From: Trachipleistophora hominis
Taxonomy: Eukaryota > Microsporidia > Pleistophoridae
DNA: 23,608 bases
Assembly: GCA_000316135.1 (NCBI GenBank)
Contig: JH993925.1
Span: 2,579-26,186 of the forward strand
Reading direction: 5' to 3'
Below are positions 9,485 through 18,344 of the stretch, one piece after another. The notes below the pieces were generated by a model. It was not told where the DNA came from, did no database searches, and saw only the letters and a program-made list of their open reading frames with translations. Within the stretch, counting starts at the first letter, position 1. Every line of letters starts with the position of its first letter. Both the position numbers and the translations under genes were made by a program.

Positions 9485-9660
9485 CTATTACGGTAGAGGG
9501 TAGATGATAGATGGTATAGGATAGATGGTATAGGATATATGGTATAGGATATGGATGATATGGGATATATGACATAGGATAGATGGTATAGGATATATGA
9601 TATAGATGGTATAGGATATGGGATAGATGGTATAGGATATAGATGTAGGTGTAATAAGAT
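9485..9660. repeat. C-free GGATAGATGGTATA minisatellite
   Basis: Degenerate tandem repeats of the type GGATAGATGGTATA lie about 100 bp past the helicase stop codon. Only one C occurs on the plus strand between 9492 and 9660. Its strand composition is the reverse of the G-free repeat upstream of the same gene. Confidence 0.85.
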
Positions 9661-11417
9661 ATGATTGCTATTATAAGATATAATAGAAAATATAAAATAT
9701 AATACATGATAGATAATACAAGATTAATATTATGATAGTACATGATAATGAATATAAGATTAATATTATAAGGTTACCTTACATGGTACAAGATAATATT
9801 ATAATAGAGAATATATCATTAGTATATTTCTTTTAAGAATTAAACACTGCCATAATACATCCTAATAGATCCATTCATAAAAGTAGTACAGACTCATCAT
9901 CTGTTCATATGATACCTTTTTACACTATCATCATCATTTCACAAGAATTACATTCTTAGAGTGTTAAATGTTAGAAGATGAGTGTAGTATTCTAACCATA
10001 AGTAGGAAATAGTTATGCTCTTCTTATAGAACGATTGTATTTGATTAGTTTAATGATGTATTATTATCATGATCAGTAACAATAGAACGATAGATTTGGT
10101 ATTTTTAAGAAAGTAATTTATCATTTCTTTTAATACAAATACAAAATATTGATTTGTTGTTCACTTATCGTTTTATAACACGTTCCTTTATTTTTTTAAA
10201 AGACAGTCCAACTATTTCCTTCATTACAACACATTCTTTTATTTTTGAAGAAAATACAGTTTATTTAATCCTTACCATCTTCATTTATTTCTTATCTAAG
10301 AAATACAAACATATGATTAGGATGAATTCTCTTAATCCTTCTGAAAGCGTTGTTTTGTTTATCTTTTCTATAAAATGATATATCATAATTAAATTAACTT
10401 TTAATAAAAAGAAAAAAAATAATTTACAACGAAATAAACCAAATATTGGTTAAAGAACCTTTACAGAGAAATAAAATTGTATTTTATATTAATTAAATTG
10501 TGGAAGGTTGGTCATCGTATTTTTTAAATAAAACACTTTTAATCTGAAAAACATATTAATTGGAAATAAACCTTTTATAACAGACTAGTCTTACCTTCAA
10601 TGTTCTATCTTTTAAAACTATGAGCTAATCTCATAATAATAGAAGAATAATTATAAACTAATTGGTTAGTTATAATAATAAAATATTATTTTACGTTTTG
10701 GCCGTAAGTAAAAAGTTATATGTTGTTATGAAATTCCTAGGTTACCAAACTGATTCTGCAGTGATTTGTATCGATGTTTAGATTAATTGCTGATGTTAGT
10801 AGAAAATTAATTTTCTAAACTCTATCATAGATTAACTGCTGAGTGAGAAAGGAATAAAAATTATGAAAAAAAATTAAACTGGATGTGATTTTTAAATAAA
10901 GAATCATTTATGAAATAAAGGAATAAAAATGATCAAATTTAAGAAAATAAACGAATGTATAATAACAAACACACATCAATTATAACTTTCCGTTGTATAA
11001 ACGGGTTAGTACAACTACTTATTAAATAAAGGAAAGCAATTTCCACTACCAGATGGGTAGGTTTATTAGATAGTGTTTATGAAGGAGATAATTAAACTAT
11101 CTATAATAAAAAAGAAAGCAATTTCTATTCTAGTGTAAGAATTAATAACAACTGTACAGCACAACTATAATATTATACACTAGTAATATCAGTGCATGGT
11201 AATACAATACATTATACGATGAATGATTACTAACACATATTTCCTAATAATTACATTCCTATTACATTATGGTAGTGTTTAACTTTATGTTGGTGAAATG
11301 CTACGGTAATAGATTTACCGTAAGAGTATCCTTCTGATAATCAATTATACGACCTAATTCGTTCTATAATATTTATTATGATCCTAACATTCTATTAATA
11401 GCAGATAGTTCTTCATT
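9661..11417. other. AT-rich spacer
   Basis: No gene is supported. The only sizeable frame (10154-10378) lacks an ATG. Visible small features are a perfect 16-bp palindrome at 10801-10816 (AGAAAATTAATTTTCT), an 8-bp inverted repeat at 11302-11322, and a weakly conserved block near 10499-10551 that resembles 444-498. Confidence 0.65.
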
Positions 11418-11720
11418 ATGAACTTTTTACGGTTCTATTCATTAATAATTATCTATTTTCTCTTTTATTTTTCACGCACATTCTCTTATTTTGTGACATC
11501 TCTCATAAATTATTATAATTACTGCTATTTAATAACTTACATAATCTATTTTACAATATTTGTTCATATGATTGAACGTTGCAAATCATACTTTCCTAAG
11601 CACATGGCAGCCTTGCTAACGGAGTATATTCATAACAATTATATTATTATAGTACGTTTATTTATAGTATTTGCTATTTTATGGTTATATCCATTAATAA
11701 TGAGGAAAGTTGGGCCATAA
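11418..11720 (+). CDS. Hypothetical 100-residue membrane protein
   Basis: The ORF starts at ATG and has up to three hydrophobic stretches (residues about 7-30, 37-52 and 75-93) and a basic end (MRKVGP). The middle part (residues about 50-72) is more mixed in composition, with Cys, Lys, His and Glu. There is no CCC or GGG signal before the start and no family recognised. In sequence this AT-rich, a frame of about 100 codons can arise by chance roughly once per window of this size, so support is weak. Confidence 0.22.
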   Translation: MNFLRFYSLIIIYFLFYFSRTFSYFVTSLINYYNYCYLITYIIYFTIFVHMIERCKSYFPKHMAALLTEYIHNNYIIIVRLFIVFAILWLYPLIMRKVGP

Positions 11721-12046
11721 GAAGAACAATGTAAACGATTGAATATGTCAGTAAGTTCTATCAAATATAAACTGATAGGTCTGATTGATACAAATAATCG
11801 TACAGTTAACTGCTAAATAATTATATATTACTTGTAGTTAATACATATATTATGAATGATACTGTATAGATTGATGAGGGAATGCTTTAGTTATGATTGT
11901 ACAATATTTACTTAAATTATAATTTATAAAGAAGTTCTTTTGGCTAGGAAACCTGTAAAATAAAGGATGATTATTATGACTTGTTCTGGCTGACTAGAGA
12001 AATGTTCGTTATATAAGATATAAGGGATAATAGTTGAAGCTTTTTC

Positions 12047-12290
12047 AATTAAAAATTACTATTTTACGGAAAGGAGATTTTAATTAAAAATTATTATTCT
12101 AATGAAGGATATTTTAATTAAAAATTATTATTCTAATGAAGGATATTTTAATTAAAAATTATTATTTTAATGGAGAGAGATTTTAATTAAAAATTACTCT
12201 TTCAAACCGAAAATGATTTCAATTTAAAATTATTATTCTAATGAAGGATATTTTATTTAAAAATTATTATTTTAACGGAAAATGATTTAT
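12047..12290. repeat. Tandem repeat of about 35 bp, seven copies
   Basis: The unit is roughly TTTTAATTAAAAATTATTAT followed by TCTAATGAAGGATA. Two neighbouring copies are nearly identical and the outer ones have drifted. Each unit contains the short palindrome TTTTAATTAAAA or a decayed form of it. No coding frame is maintained. Confidence 0.88.
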
Positions 12291-12471
12291 TTAAACATCT
12301 GACCGCTAATCGTTTAAACTACCAAAGAATGTAAAATGTTTTGTTTTAGATACTAACGTACTAAGAAAATTGTATTGGGTAGATATAGCATAAAATTTAT
12401 GATAAGGTAGTTAAACACTGTTTGGAAGAGACCTTATTACCGTAGATGGAGAACACGTGATAAAGTACCAG

Positions 12472-12493
12472 GTATTGATCGATAGATCAATAC
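12472..12493. other. Perfect 9-bp hairpin with GATA loop
   Basis: GTATTGATC is followed by the loop GATA and the exact reverse complement GATCAATAC. It lies about 320 bp beyond the 3' end of the RhoGAP gene. Its function is unknown; it lacks the flanking T-run of a Pol III terminator. Confidence 0.5.
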
Positions 12494-12809
12494 ATAGAAA
12501 TAAACGTAGTAATTAATGTTGGGATCTTAAAAACCGAGTAAAACTGATCGTTGGCGTGTATATTTTTCTAAAATCGTATTAACAGGTAACCTAGTGCTAT
12601 GATCACGTATAATTGAGGAAATAATTGATTATAGCACAGCATTTTAAAATTGCGGCTCATCGATATGCACAAGAACAATATTTTTGTAACAGACCATATT
12701 TAATGAGTGTAGTAATGGCTTTGAAGGTATTACATTCTTCTTTCCTGTATTGTTAATCAAACATTTCTTATCATATGCTGTTATCAATCTTTTCCGTAGT
12801 TCTTAACTG

Positions 12810-13778
12810 CTATAACTCATCAATATCAACCTCCTCTGCCCTGTATATCTCCGCCTCATCCTTACGCGATGTCTGCGCAACCATCCCCGAATCGTAGCAA
12901 TCTACCGTATAACTGCCATCCCTCATCGATCTATTAACACCCACCGAAAATAGAATCTTCCTGTTTTCAAAGATAAATTCGGTCAACTTTATAAGCGCGT
13001 TAATATCATCAAGGCTTACAGCCGTTGCCGGCTTCAGGAAAATCTTGGGCATAATTACCACCGCAAATCCGTACATATCCATATTGGGCGTAGGCGTTTT
13101 GTTGTAGTAAATTATTAAATAGCGCATGAGCGCAAAAAACTGTGCGATGCTGTCCATCATGTTCCTGTTAGACTTGGGCATCATGTACAGAACGTATTTT
13201 AGAATAATGACCTGTTCGTATTTACTTTCTAGCTTGGATACGTTCAGAAGAACCTTCAGGAATGACTGTGGGATTATGGTCATGTCGTAGTTGTCGAAGA
13301 GGCGCTTGTAAACTACCGTTAAAGTGATTATATCGAACGGCAGCAGCCTATTTTTGATCTCCAGTCTGCACATACTACGTGTTTCTTGGTCGTTGATTAG
13401 ACTGAAACACCGCTCAAATTCAGAAATACTCGCTGATTTTCTGAAAAGACCCGATATGTTCAGGTTTTTTGTTAGAATTGCTTCCATAATGCAGTTAAAC
13501 TCGATCGGTATGAGCACTTTTCTCTGGCCAAGCCGTATGCGCGTGTAAGAGAACCTTGTGCTTTTGTTGCAGAACGCGCCGTTACACACAAACAGATTTT
13601 CTGAAAGAAAATTTTTGGTTCTGATCAACAGCCTTGTTTTAAAAGGCACGTGCTTGTTTATAATTTGTTGGTTTTGTTCTACAAATTGTGCTTTATATCT
13701 TTCAAAGACTGGTGTTTCTATGTCATTGATTGAGTCGATGCACTCTACGAGGTACTCTGTGATGCTTTCCTCATTCAT
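12810..13778 (-). CDS. RhoGAP-domain protein
   Basis: This 322-residue protein is predicted to stimulate GTP hydrolysis by a Rho-type GTPase and so act on actin or cell polarity. The domain runs from about residue 88 to 275. The hallmarks are the arginine-finger segment ISGLFRKSAS (Arg113), the LTVVYKRLFDN segment at 152-163 corresponding to the conserved K-R-F-L region, NRNMMDSIAQFF at about 204-215, and NMDMYGFAVVIMPKIF at 232-247, which corresponds to the N-x-x-x-x-N-L-A-x-V-x-x-P block of the family. There is no extra domain such as PH, SH3, LIM or BAR. Residues 1-87 are unassigned with two Cys (65 and 70), and the tail is acidic (AEEVDIDEL). The ATG is preceded directly by GGG. The target GTPase cannot be told from sequence. 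Confidence 0.85.
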   Translation of the reverse strand: MNEESITEYLVECIDSINDIETPVFERYKAQFVEQNQQIINKHVPFKTRLLIRTKNFLSENLFVCNGAFCNKSTRFSYTRIRLGQRKVLIPIEFNCIMEAILTKNLNISGLFRKSASISEFERCFSLINDQETRSMCRLEIKNRLLPFDIITLTVVYKRLFDNYDMTIIPQSFLKVLLNVSKLESKYEQVIILKYVLYMMPKSNRNMMDSIAQFFALMRYLIIYYNKTPTPNMDMYGFAVVIMPKIFLKPATAVSLDDINALIKLTEFIFENRKILFSVGVNRSMRDGSYTVDCYDSGMVAQTSRKDEAEIYRAEEVDIDEL

Positions 13779-13781
13779 CCC
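13779..13781 (-). promoter_or_regulatory. GGG start-site motif of the RhoGAP gene
   Basis: The coding strand reads ATAAGGGATG, with the G-triplet touching the start codon. A GGG form of the start signal is known beside the CCC form in Microsporidia. Confidence 0.55.
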
Positions 13782-14529
13782 TTATGATCATTTTTAGTAA
13801 TTGTATTTTAAATTATTGCAAGTCAAATTTTTTCATTAAATCGAGATTTACTTTGATAATTGTGCGTTAATATACTTTTATTGGTTGTTTATTATGTATA
13901 ATACAGTACATAAAGCTGCACTGTAATGCATTCTCTGTGATTGATCGTTTCTCGCATGTTATTCTAAGATAAAGAGCTGGCGAATATATTTAAATAGATA
14001 AATTTCCTGTTGTTATTGCAGCTGTTCGGATAAATACGTGATTAAACCGTGTTTCTAATGATTGGTCACCTGCAAGTACATCACACCCAATAATAACCTT
14101 TCAGCGCAAAAATTACAATTGGTTAATTGATTATATTGCTAATAAAATAATTACAATAGATAGAATTCTCTAATTTAACATTTTCATAAGTTTTTAGAAT
14201 ACTCTTTACAGGCTATTTCGTATAAATTACAATTTACTCCCCTTTTCCTGTAATATTGCGCATTCCGTGTATAATTAAATTAAATGCTTTTAAGGTAAAT
14301 GTAAATACAACCAGAATTGTATTATTACTAACCAATAATACTAAAGACAAATTGATAGAGTAATAGAATGAAAATGAATTATTTACGTCCTCATCAATAA
14401 TACCTGTTTATATACCACGATACATGAACTACGTACCGTTTTACTTTTAAATTATTTTTTTTTAAATTGAGAGTTCATTTAATTACCGCTTCACATTTCC
14501 TCACACACCAAACAAACTTTCCTGATGCA

Positions 14530-14577
14530 CTGAGCGCCGGCGGTAGCCTTGACAACCGTTGGTTCATGGCGTTTTTT
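14530..14577 (+). other. GC-rich island ending in T6
   Basis: About 48 bases are markedly richer in G and C than the spacer around them. They contain GAGCGCCGGCGGTAGCC, then ACCGTTGGT, and end GGCGTTTTTT. CGCC and GGCG near the two ends could pair, and the T-run would suit a Pol III terminator. It does not fit tRNA, 5S or U6. It is a candidate for part of a small RNA only. Confidence 0.25.
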
Positions 14578-14925
14578 ATGTAATCCTTATCACCATTTTA
14601 CTCAATGACATATAGCGAAATGTTTTTAATTAAAAGTTTAATTTTATAATTTCTATGTAAATTGACAGCAGGAATTTAAAAAACGTACAACACGTAAAAA
14701 TGAGAATATTTCTACATTGTATGAACTTTTTCGTTTTATAAGCTGAGATAATGGAATTAATTTTTAAGAAAAAGTATTTTTATATTTCTAGAGTCTGTCT
14801 AAGGAAAAATGCAGATTCTGTAAAATAAATCTAATACAACAGAATTAGTATATTAAAACAGATAGTTAAATAAGATTGTTATATCAGAACTTTAACCTGA
14901 TGAAAAAGTATCTATGAAATACAAA

Positions 14926-15090
14926 GAAACTTACAATCAATGTAATGATGATAATTGAACATAACTTTAAGAATAGAAACTTACAATCAATGTAATGATG
15001 ATAATTGAACATAACTTTAAGAATAGAAACTTACAATCAATGTAATGATGATAATTGAACATACCTTTAAGAATAAAAACTTACAATCAT
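14926..15090. repeat. 50-bp tandem repeat, three copies plus a partial
   Basis: Three nearly identical 50-bp units start at 14926, 14976 and 15026, followed by a fragment at about 15076. Each begins GAAACTTACAATCAATGTAA and continues through ATTGAACATA. The copies abut without spacers. Confidence 0.93.
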
Positions 15091-15181
15091 AATGTGGTAA
15101 GGAATAAGAGTGCAGATTACTACAAAATGTCTTATGAAACTGATATTACGATTAAAATTAACACATTTAATACGATAGTTC

Positions 15182-15373
15182 ATGACTAACGATAGAATTA
15201 GATTTTTTCAGGAACAAGTAATGTTTAATACCACACGCTCTTCATTATTTTATAAGCCTACCACTCTGATCAAAAAGATCTCTTATAGCCTTGCACAGGT
15301 CTTCATGATGCTTGAATATCCGGTAAAATTATTGTTGGGTCGATACATGTTGCAACATACGAGTTTTAAGTGA
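15182..15373 (+). CDS. Hypothetical 63-residue protein
   Basis: This short ATG-started frame has more mixed codon content than the surrounding spacer (ACC, CTG, GCA, CAG, GTC and CGC codons appear). The protein is basic, with a mildly hydrophobic centre (SLAQVFMMLEYPVKLLLG, residues about 36-53) that could be an amphipathic or membrane helix. No family is recognised and there is no CCC or GGG signal at the start. It ends seven bases before the predicted folded region at 15380, so the two may belong to one transcript. It could also be a remnant of a longer gene. Confidence 0.3.
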   Translation: MTNDRIRFFQEQVMFNTTRSSLFYKPTTLIKKISYSLAQVFMMLEYPVKLLLGRYMLQHTSFK

Positions 15374-15379
15374 TTAAAT

Positions 15380-15494
15380 AGAGGAGGTTGGCTCCGGGCC
15401 AACAGATATTATTATCTCAATATCATCTAGAGTATAACCAGCGTTAGGGTCTTTTACTCTCACCACACAGCTTCCAGTTGTGTAACGCTCCTCT
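15380..15494 (+). ncRNA. Candidate structured RNA, strand uncertain
   Basis: This 115-base segment has several perfect helices. The outer stem pairs 15380-15386 (AGAGGAG) with 15488-15494. Next comes a hairpin GTTGGC-TCCGG-GCCAAC (15387-15403), then directly AGATA-TTAT-TATCT (15404-15417). An inner stem pairs 15440-15446 (AGCGTTA) with 15483-15489, and inside it is ACACAGC-TTCCA-GTTGTGT (15465-15483). Neighbouring helices share only one or two bases, so nearly all can form together. It is richer in G and C than the flanking spacer. It lacks the conserved positions of tRNA, 5S rRNA or SRP RNA that I could check. The strand is undecided because the helices work on both. Confidence 0.4.
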
Positions 15495-16016
15495 CCGCAA
15501 GGCATTAGAATAAGATAATGATGATAGAAATTGATATAAACTGGATAATTTACGAGAGGTATAGTTACCTATCAGAAGAAAATAATAGTATTGTATATTA
15601 TAAATAGGAGAATGACAATGAAATAAAACCAAAAATACGGAGATATAAGTGAAACTACCGTCAAAACATGTGATTGTACACAAAAAGTAACAAAATGAGG
15701 AAATATAACGCAATAACAAGTAATGACGCGAGTATAAATGGATGTAAGGCTGTATACGAAGTATAAAAATGTTAAGAGGCAAAGCAAAAAAAGAAAAAAA
15801 GGTTTTTACGAAGGTAGCTGCAAAAATAAAGACATAAAGTATTATTTGACTATAAGAAATGCCTTCGTATAATGTTGTAGTGTGAAGGTGGAGAGAATTA
15901 AATAAACAGCGTTTCATCAAAAAGAAAAGCGTCTGTATAAAACAATTAAACAAATATTCATTAGAATTATTTGTATCATAATCTATTCTATTTACAACAG
16001 AAGGTACTGTAAACAT
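15444..16016 (-). CDS. Hypothetical 190-residue hydrophobic ORF, doubtful
   Basis: The frame is open from an ATG at 16016 and would encode a Phe/Tyr/Leu/Ser-rich protein with several hydrophobic stretches (for example residues about 58-86 and 120-134). There is no CCC or GGG start signal, no known motif, and the codons follow the T-rich bias of this strand. The 3' end runs into the candidate structured RNA. Because the minus strand is poor in purines here, stop codons are rarer than in the average spacer. It is more likely a by-product of strand bias than a gene, but its length is notable. Confidence 0.2.
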   Translation of the reverse strand: MFTVPSVVNRIDYDTNNSNEYLFNCFIQTLFFLMKRCLFNSLHLHTTTLYEGISYSQIILYVFIFAATFVKTFFSFFALPLNIFILRIQPYIHLYSRHYLLLRYISSFCYFLCTITCFDGSFTYISVFLVLFHCHSPIYNIQYYYFLLIGNYTSRKLSSLYQFLSSLSYSNALRRGALHNWKLCGESKRP

Positions 16017-16207
16017 TGTTTTAAGGATAAGATTTTATCATTCATGTGATATACACCTGTGAACAAAAGGTTAATGCTAGTGCCCAGGAGAGAAATTTAT
16101 AAGTTTTGGGTAACTAACACAGAATGGCAGGATGATAAAATATGATAGAAACGTTAGTTCACCACTGTTCAAAGTAAATTTCTTTCATATTAAAAAGATT
16201 TTATCAA

Positions 16208-16747
16208 TTAAGGAGCTTCGTTATAATATTGGCGTGTCATTACTTCATCGTATGTTGGAAGCCTGTTATCATCATTTCTTCTTCCTTCAGTTTTATATTC
16301 TGCTCTTTTGCGCTGATACTGAAGATCAGAAACAACACTTTCATACGTTGGCGGTAGATTAGCATTCTGTATACGTGTTGATGAGGAATTAGAGCTTGTA
16401 GTTGCCAGTGATGATACTGGATGTAGTCCACAATCAACAATATCTTGTTCATTTCTTAATCTTAAACCGGCGATAATCTTTGAATAACGTACGCGCCAAC
16501 GATATTGACCAGTAATATGTTCTGTAACGATAGGTTTCCAGCAATATTTATGTATTATCAATGAAAATACCAGAAAAAATAAAAAATAGAAGACAAAAAT
16601 TGAAGAATCTGGGTATTCAGTCGGAGTTACAGGCTGTTCCACCTCAAATGAAGTTGTATCGGTTGAAAATGGTGCACTGGTTGGCGTAAAAGTATGTGTG
16701 TTAACAGCTTGACTTGCATTCCATTCATGGTTTATATGAGTATGCAT
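16208..16747 (-). CDS. Single-pass membrane protein with PPxY and LPxY motifs
   Basis: The protein is 179 residues. Residues 1-48 are Ser/Thr/Pro-rich without a signal peptide. Residues 49-66 are one strong transmembrane helix (SIFVFYFLFFLVFSLIIH). Basic residues follow (K67, K71, R83, R85, R87), which predicts the N-terminus outside and the C-terminus in the cytosol. The tail has two PY motifs: LPPTYESVV (PPTY at 132-135) and LPTYDEVM (163-166). PPxY and LPxY bind WW domains of NEDD4/Rsp5-type HECT ubiquitin ligases. Small membrane proteins of this design (Rcr1/2, Bsd2, Ndfip type) serve elsewhere as ligase adaptors or cargo. That role here is inference; no sequence family was recognised. 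The ATG at 16747 has no CCC motif directly before it. Confidence 0.75.
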   Translation of the reverse strand: MHTHINHEWNASQAVNTHTFTPTSAPFSTDTTSFEVEQPVTPTEYPDSSIFVFYFLFFLVFSLIIHKYCWKPIVTEHITGQYRWRVRYSKIIAGLRLRNEQDIVDCGLHPVSSLATTSSNSSSTRIQNANLPPTYESVVSDLQYQRKRAEYKTEGRRNDDNRLPTYDEVMTRQYYNEAP

Positions 16748-16966
16748 CGTCTATTCGTACCAATTCTCGCTAATAGTTTATTAAATATACCATAAAAGCT
16801 TAATCAAATCAAATAATAAAACAACAAAGCAATTTAATGATTTCGTGAATTAAAAGTCGTTGAATATAATCTGTCACACGAACCGAAAGAGCATGTATGT
16901 GTTATGTATAAATAACTGCTACATATTTTAATTTACGGTATGACAAGCCAATAGGTATCCCAATTC

Positions 16967-17167
16967 TTATCGTTTGCCTTTAATATTTTGTAATTGATTA
17001 TACGATGTTTCATTTAATTGCCAGCACAGATAATTAGCCTTTTTAGTGCAATAATGACAAAAAGCAGCAACTGCAATGTATTCTAGTACACTCCAAGCTG
17101 CCAGCCTCCGTAGCAGCGTGAAAGTGTGATAAATAAGTTTAATTTTATTAAAAATACAAGATCCCAT
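16967..17167 (-). CDS. Hypothetical 66-residue protein
   Basis: This small ATG-started frame has balanced codon use (CTG, CGG, GCA, GTT and TGC present). The protein starts MGSCIF, has one possible membrane helix (WSVLEYIAVAAFCHYC, residues about 25-40), then a Cys-containing, Lys/Asn/Gln-rich tail. Cys residues at 37, 40 and 48 are close together, but the spacing matches no metal site I know. There is no start signal of the CCC type. The first copy of a 41-bp direct duplication begins four bases before its ATG (17171-17271). It may be real, but the evidence is only composition and length. Confidence 0.3.
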   Translation of the reverse strand: MGSCIFNKIKLIYHTFTLLRRLAAWSVLEYIAVAAFCHYCTKKANYLCWQLNETSYNQLQNIKGKR

Positions 17168-18185
17168 TCATAGCTTGCAGCCTGCGTATCACATTATTAT
17201 TCTTACTTTAAGAGGTACTTATATCCTATAGATCTTACAGCCTGCGTATCACATTACCATTCTTACTTTAAAAAATATCATTTCATACACTCGTATTCTT
17301 ATCCAACACATGATAAATTACTAAAAATATGACAAAAGTTACCGTACAATTCAGAAACAATTCATCTTTTTTAAACAGAACGGTGTTACATCAATTAAAA
17401 CAACAATTTGTTTAATTAAATTCATAATTTTATTTCCATCACAGAATTTAGAAACACCAAATATTTTTAAACGAGTGGCATTTCTAAGCCATGTTAAAAT
17501 TACAGCACGTATTCATACGTAAGCAGTCCGGATACACCCAATTAAACCATCATAGTAAAAAGAGAATGCTGTACTTAATTAAACGTACAGAGTAATAATT
17601 CTACAACAATACTTGCAAACCATTTTTCAACTAAAAGTCCGTCTAATCACCTCCTTCATATTCACTATCTAACAATACTTGCATACCAAGTTAGCAGTAA
17701 TTGCTTAGATAATCACATCTAAACAGCGTATACTATGAGATTGTTTGTATGTAAGAATTTAAGGTATTATTTTTTGTAAGACTTGTCTGTTATAGGAGGA
17801 TCATCCTTAATTAATGTATAACATCATAATAACAATACTTTTATTCTCATCATACATCCTATCATTAAACTACTTTATCTCATTGTACAACCTGAAATAT
17901 CAATTAAATGAATCTTTTCAATCTTTCTCATAATTTTTAATCTAATCTAACAGTTTAATCTTTTCATCTAAGAAAGGTTTTATTTGAAGAATGACCAAAT
18001 TGAATTAAAGGAGAATTGCAATGATAAAAAAGGATATTATTCTCTTTAAGACTGTTATTCATGACCGTTCAACCCTTAAAGGCAGTTATTCATAAACATT
18101 CAATTCATAAAGACTGTTATTCACAACGTTCAATTCATAAATTTAACTTATAAACATTCAATTCTTAAACGTTAAATCCACTTAA
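17168..18185. other. AT-rich spacer
   Basis: No gene is supported. The stretch contains a 41-bp direct duplication (17171-17271) and, near its end, imperfect repeats of GTTATTCATAAACATTCAATTC-type words at about 18040-18175. After 18186 the strand becomes very rich in C and A, ahead of the membrane-protein gene. Confidence 0.6.
17171..17271. repeat. 41-bp direct duplication, 60-bp period
   Basis: CAGCCTGCGTATCACATTA and the following TCTTACTTTAA block occur at 17171-17211 and 17231-17271 with a few differences. The two copies are separated by about 19 bp of other sequence. Confidence 0.88.
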
Positions 18186-18344
18186 ATGGTCACCCAGAAC
18201 AAGAACCACAGACAAACAACAACAACACAACAATCACAGCCATCCCTAACACCACAAGAACATCCTCAAACCAAAAATCAACACCTCAAACAGATCACGT
18301 ATCAAACCATCATTTATAAACAACCACCACCAATAAACCAATGA
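18186..18344 (+). CDS. Possible small upstream ORF, 52 residues
   Basis: The ORF starts ATGGTCACCCAG and ends in the TGA of ATGA, so its stop overlaps the start codon of the next gene by four bases. The peptide would be Gln/Thr/Pro/Asn-rich and disordered (it contains TTTTQQSQPS and ends PPPINQ). The strand here has only about seven G in 150 bases, which makes stop codons rare by itself. It may be a regulatory upstream ORF, a separate small gene, or only a consequence of composition. A lost in-frame N-terminal extension of the downstream protein is a further possibility. Confidence 0.3.
   Translation: MVTQNKNHRQTTTTQQSQPSLTPQEHPQTKNQHLKQITYQTIIYKQPPPINQ

Larger units (their letters stand above)
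11721..12809. other. AT-rich spacer with tandem repeat and hairpin
   Basis: No gene was found. The stretch contains the 35-bp tandem repeat at 12047-12290 and a perfect 9-bp hairpin at 12472-12493. It ends at the 3' side of the RhoGAP gene, which is read leftward. Confidence 0.65.
13785..15181. other. AT-rich spacer with GC island and tandem repeat
   Basis: No protein gene was found. A GC-rich island at 14530-14577 ends in a run of six T and stands out from its surroundings. A 50-bp tandem repeat occupies 14926-15090. The rest is ordinary AT-rich spacer. Confidence 0.65.

Noticed and set aside
9462..9743. 93-codon Tyr/Ile/Leu-rich minus frame
   Set aside because: It is the reverse reading of the C-free GGATAGATGGTATA repeat.
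10154..10378. 74-codon hydrophobic frame
   Set aside because: It starts only with TTG and has no motif or start signal in AT-rich spacer.
14926..15090. Possible CRISPR array
   Set aside because: The 50-bp units abut with no unique spacers, and the genome is eukaryotic; it is a simple tandem repeat.
15440..15452. ACCCTAAC on the minus strand as a telomerase template inside the candidate RNA
   Set aside because: Only eight bases match, and they partly fall in a predicted helix; too short to claim.
15447..15461. GTCTTTTACTC, resembling the U5 snRNA loop
   Set aside because: The flanks do not form the required closing stem around the loop, the GCC of the loop is not present, and no Sm site follows.
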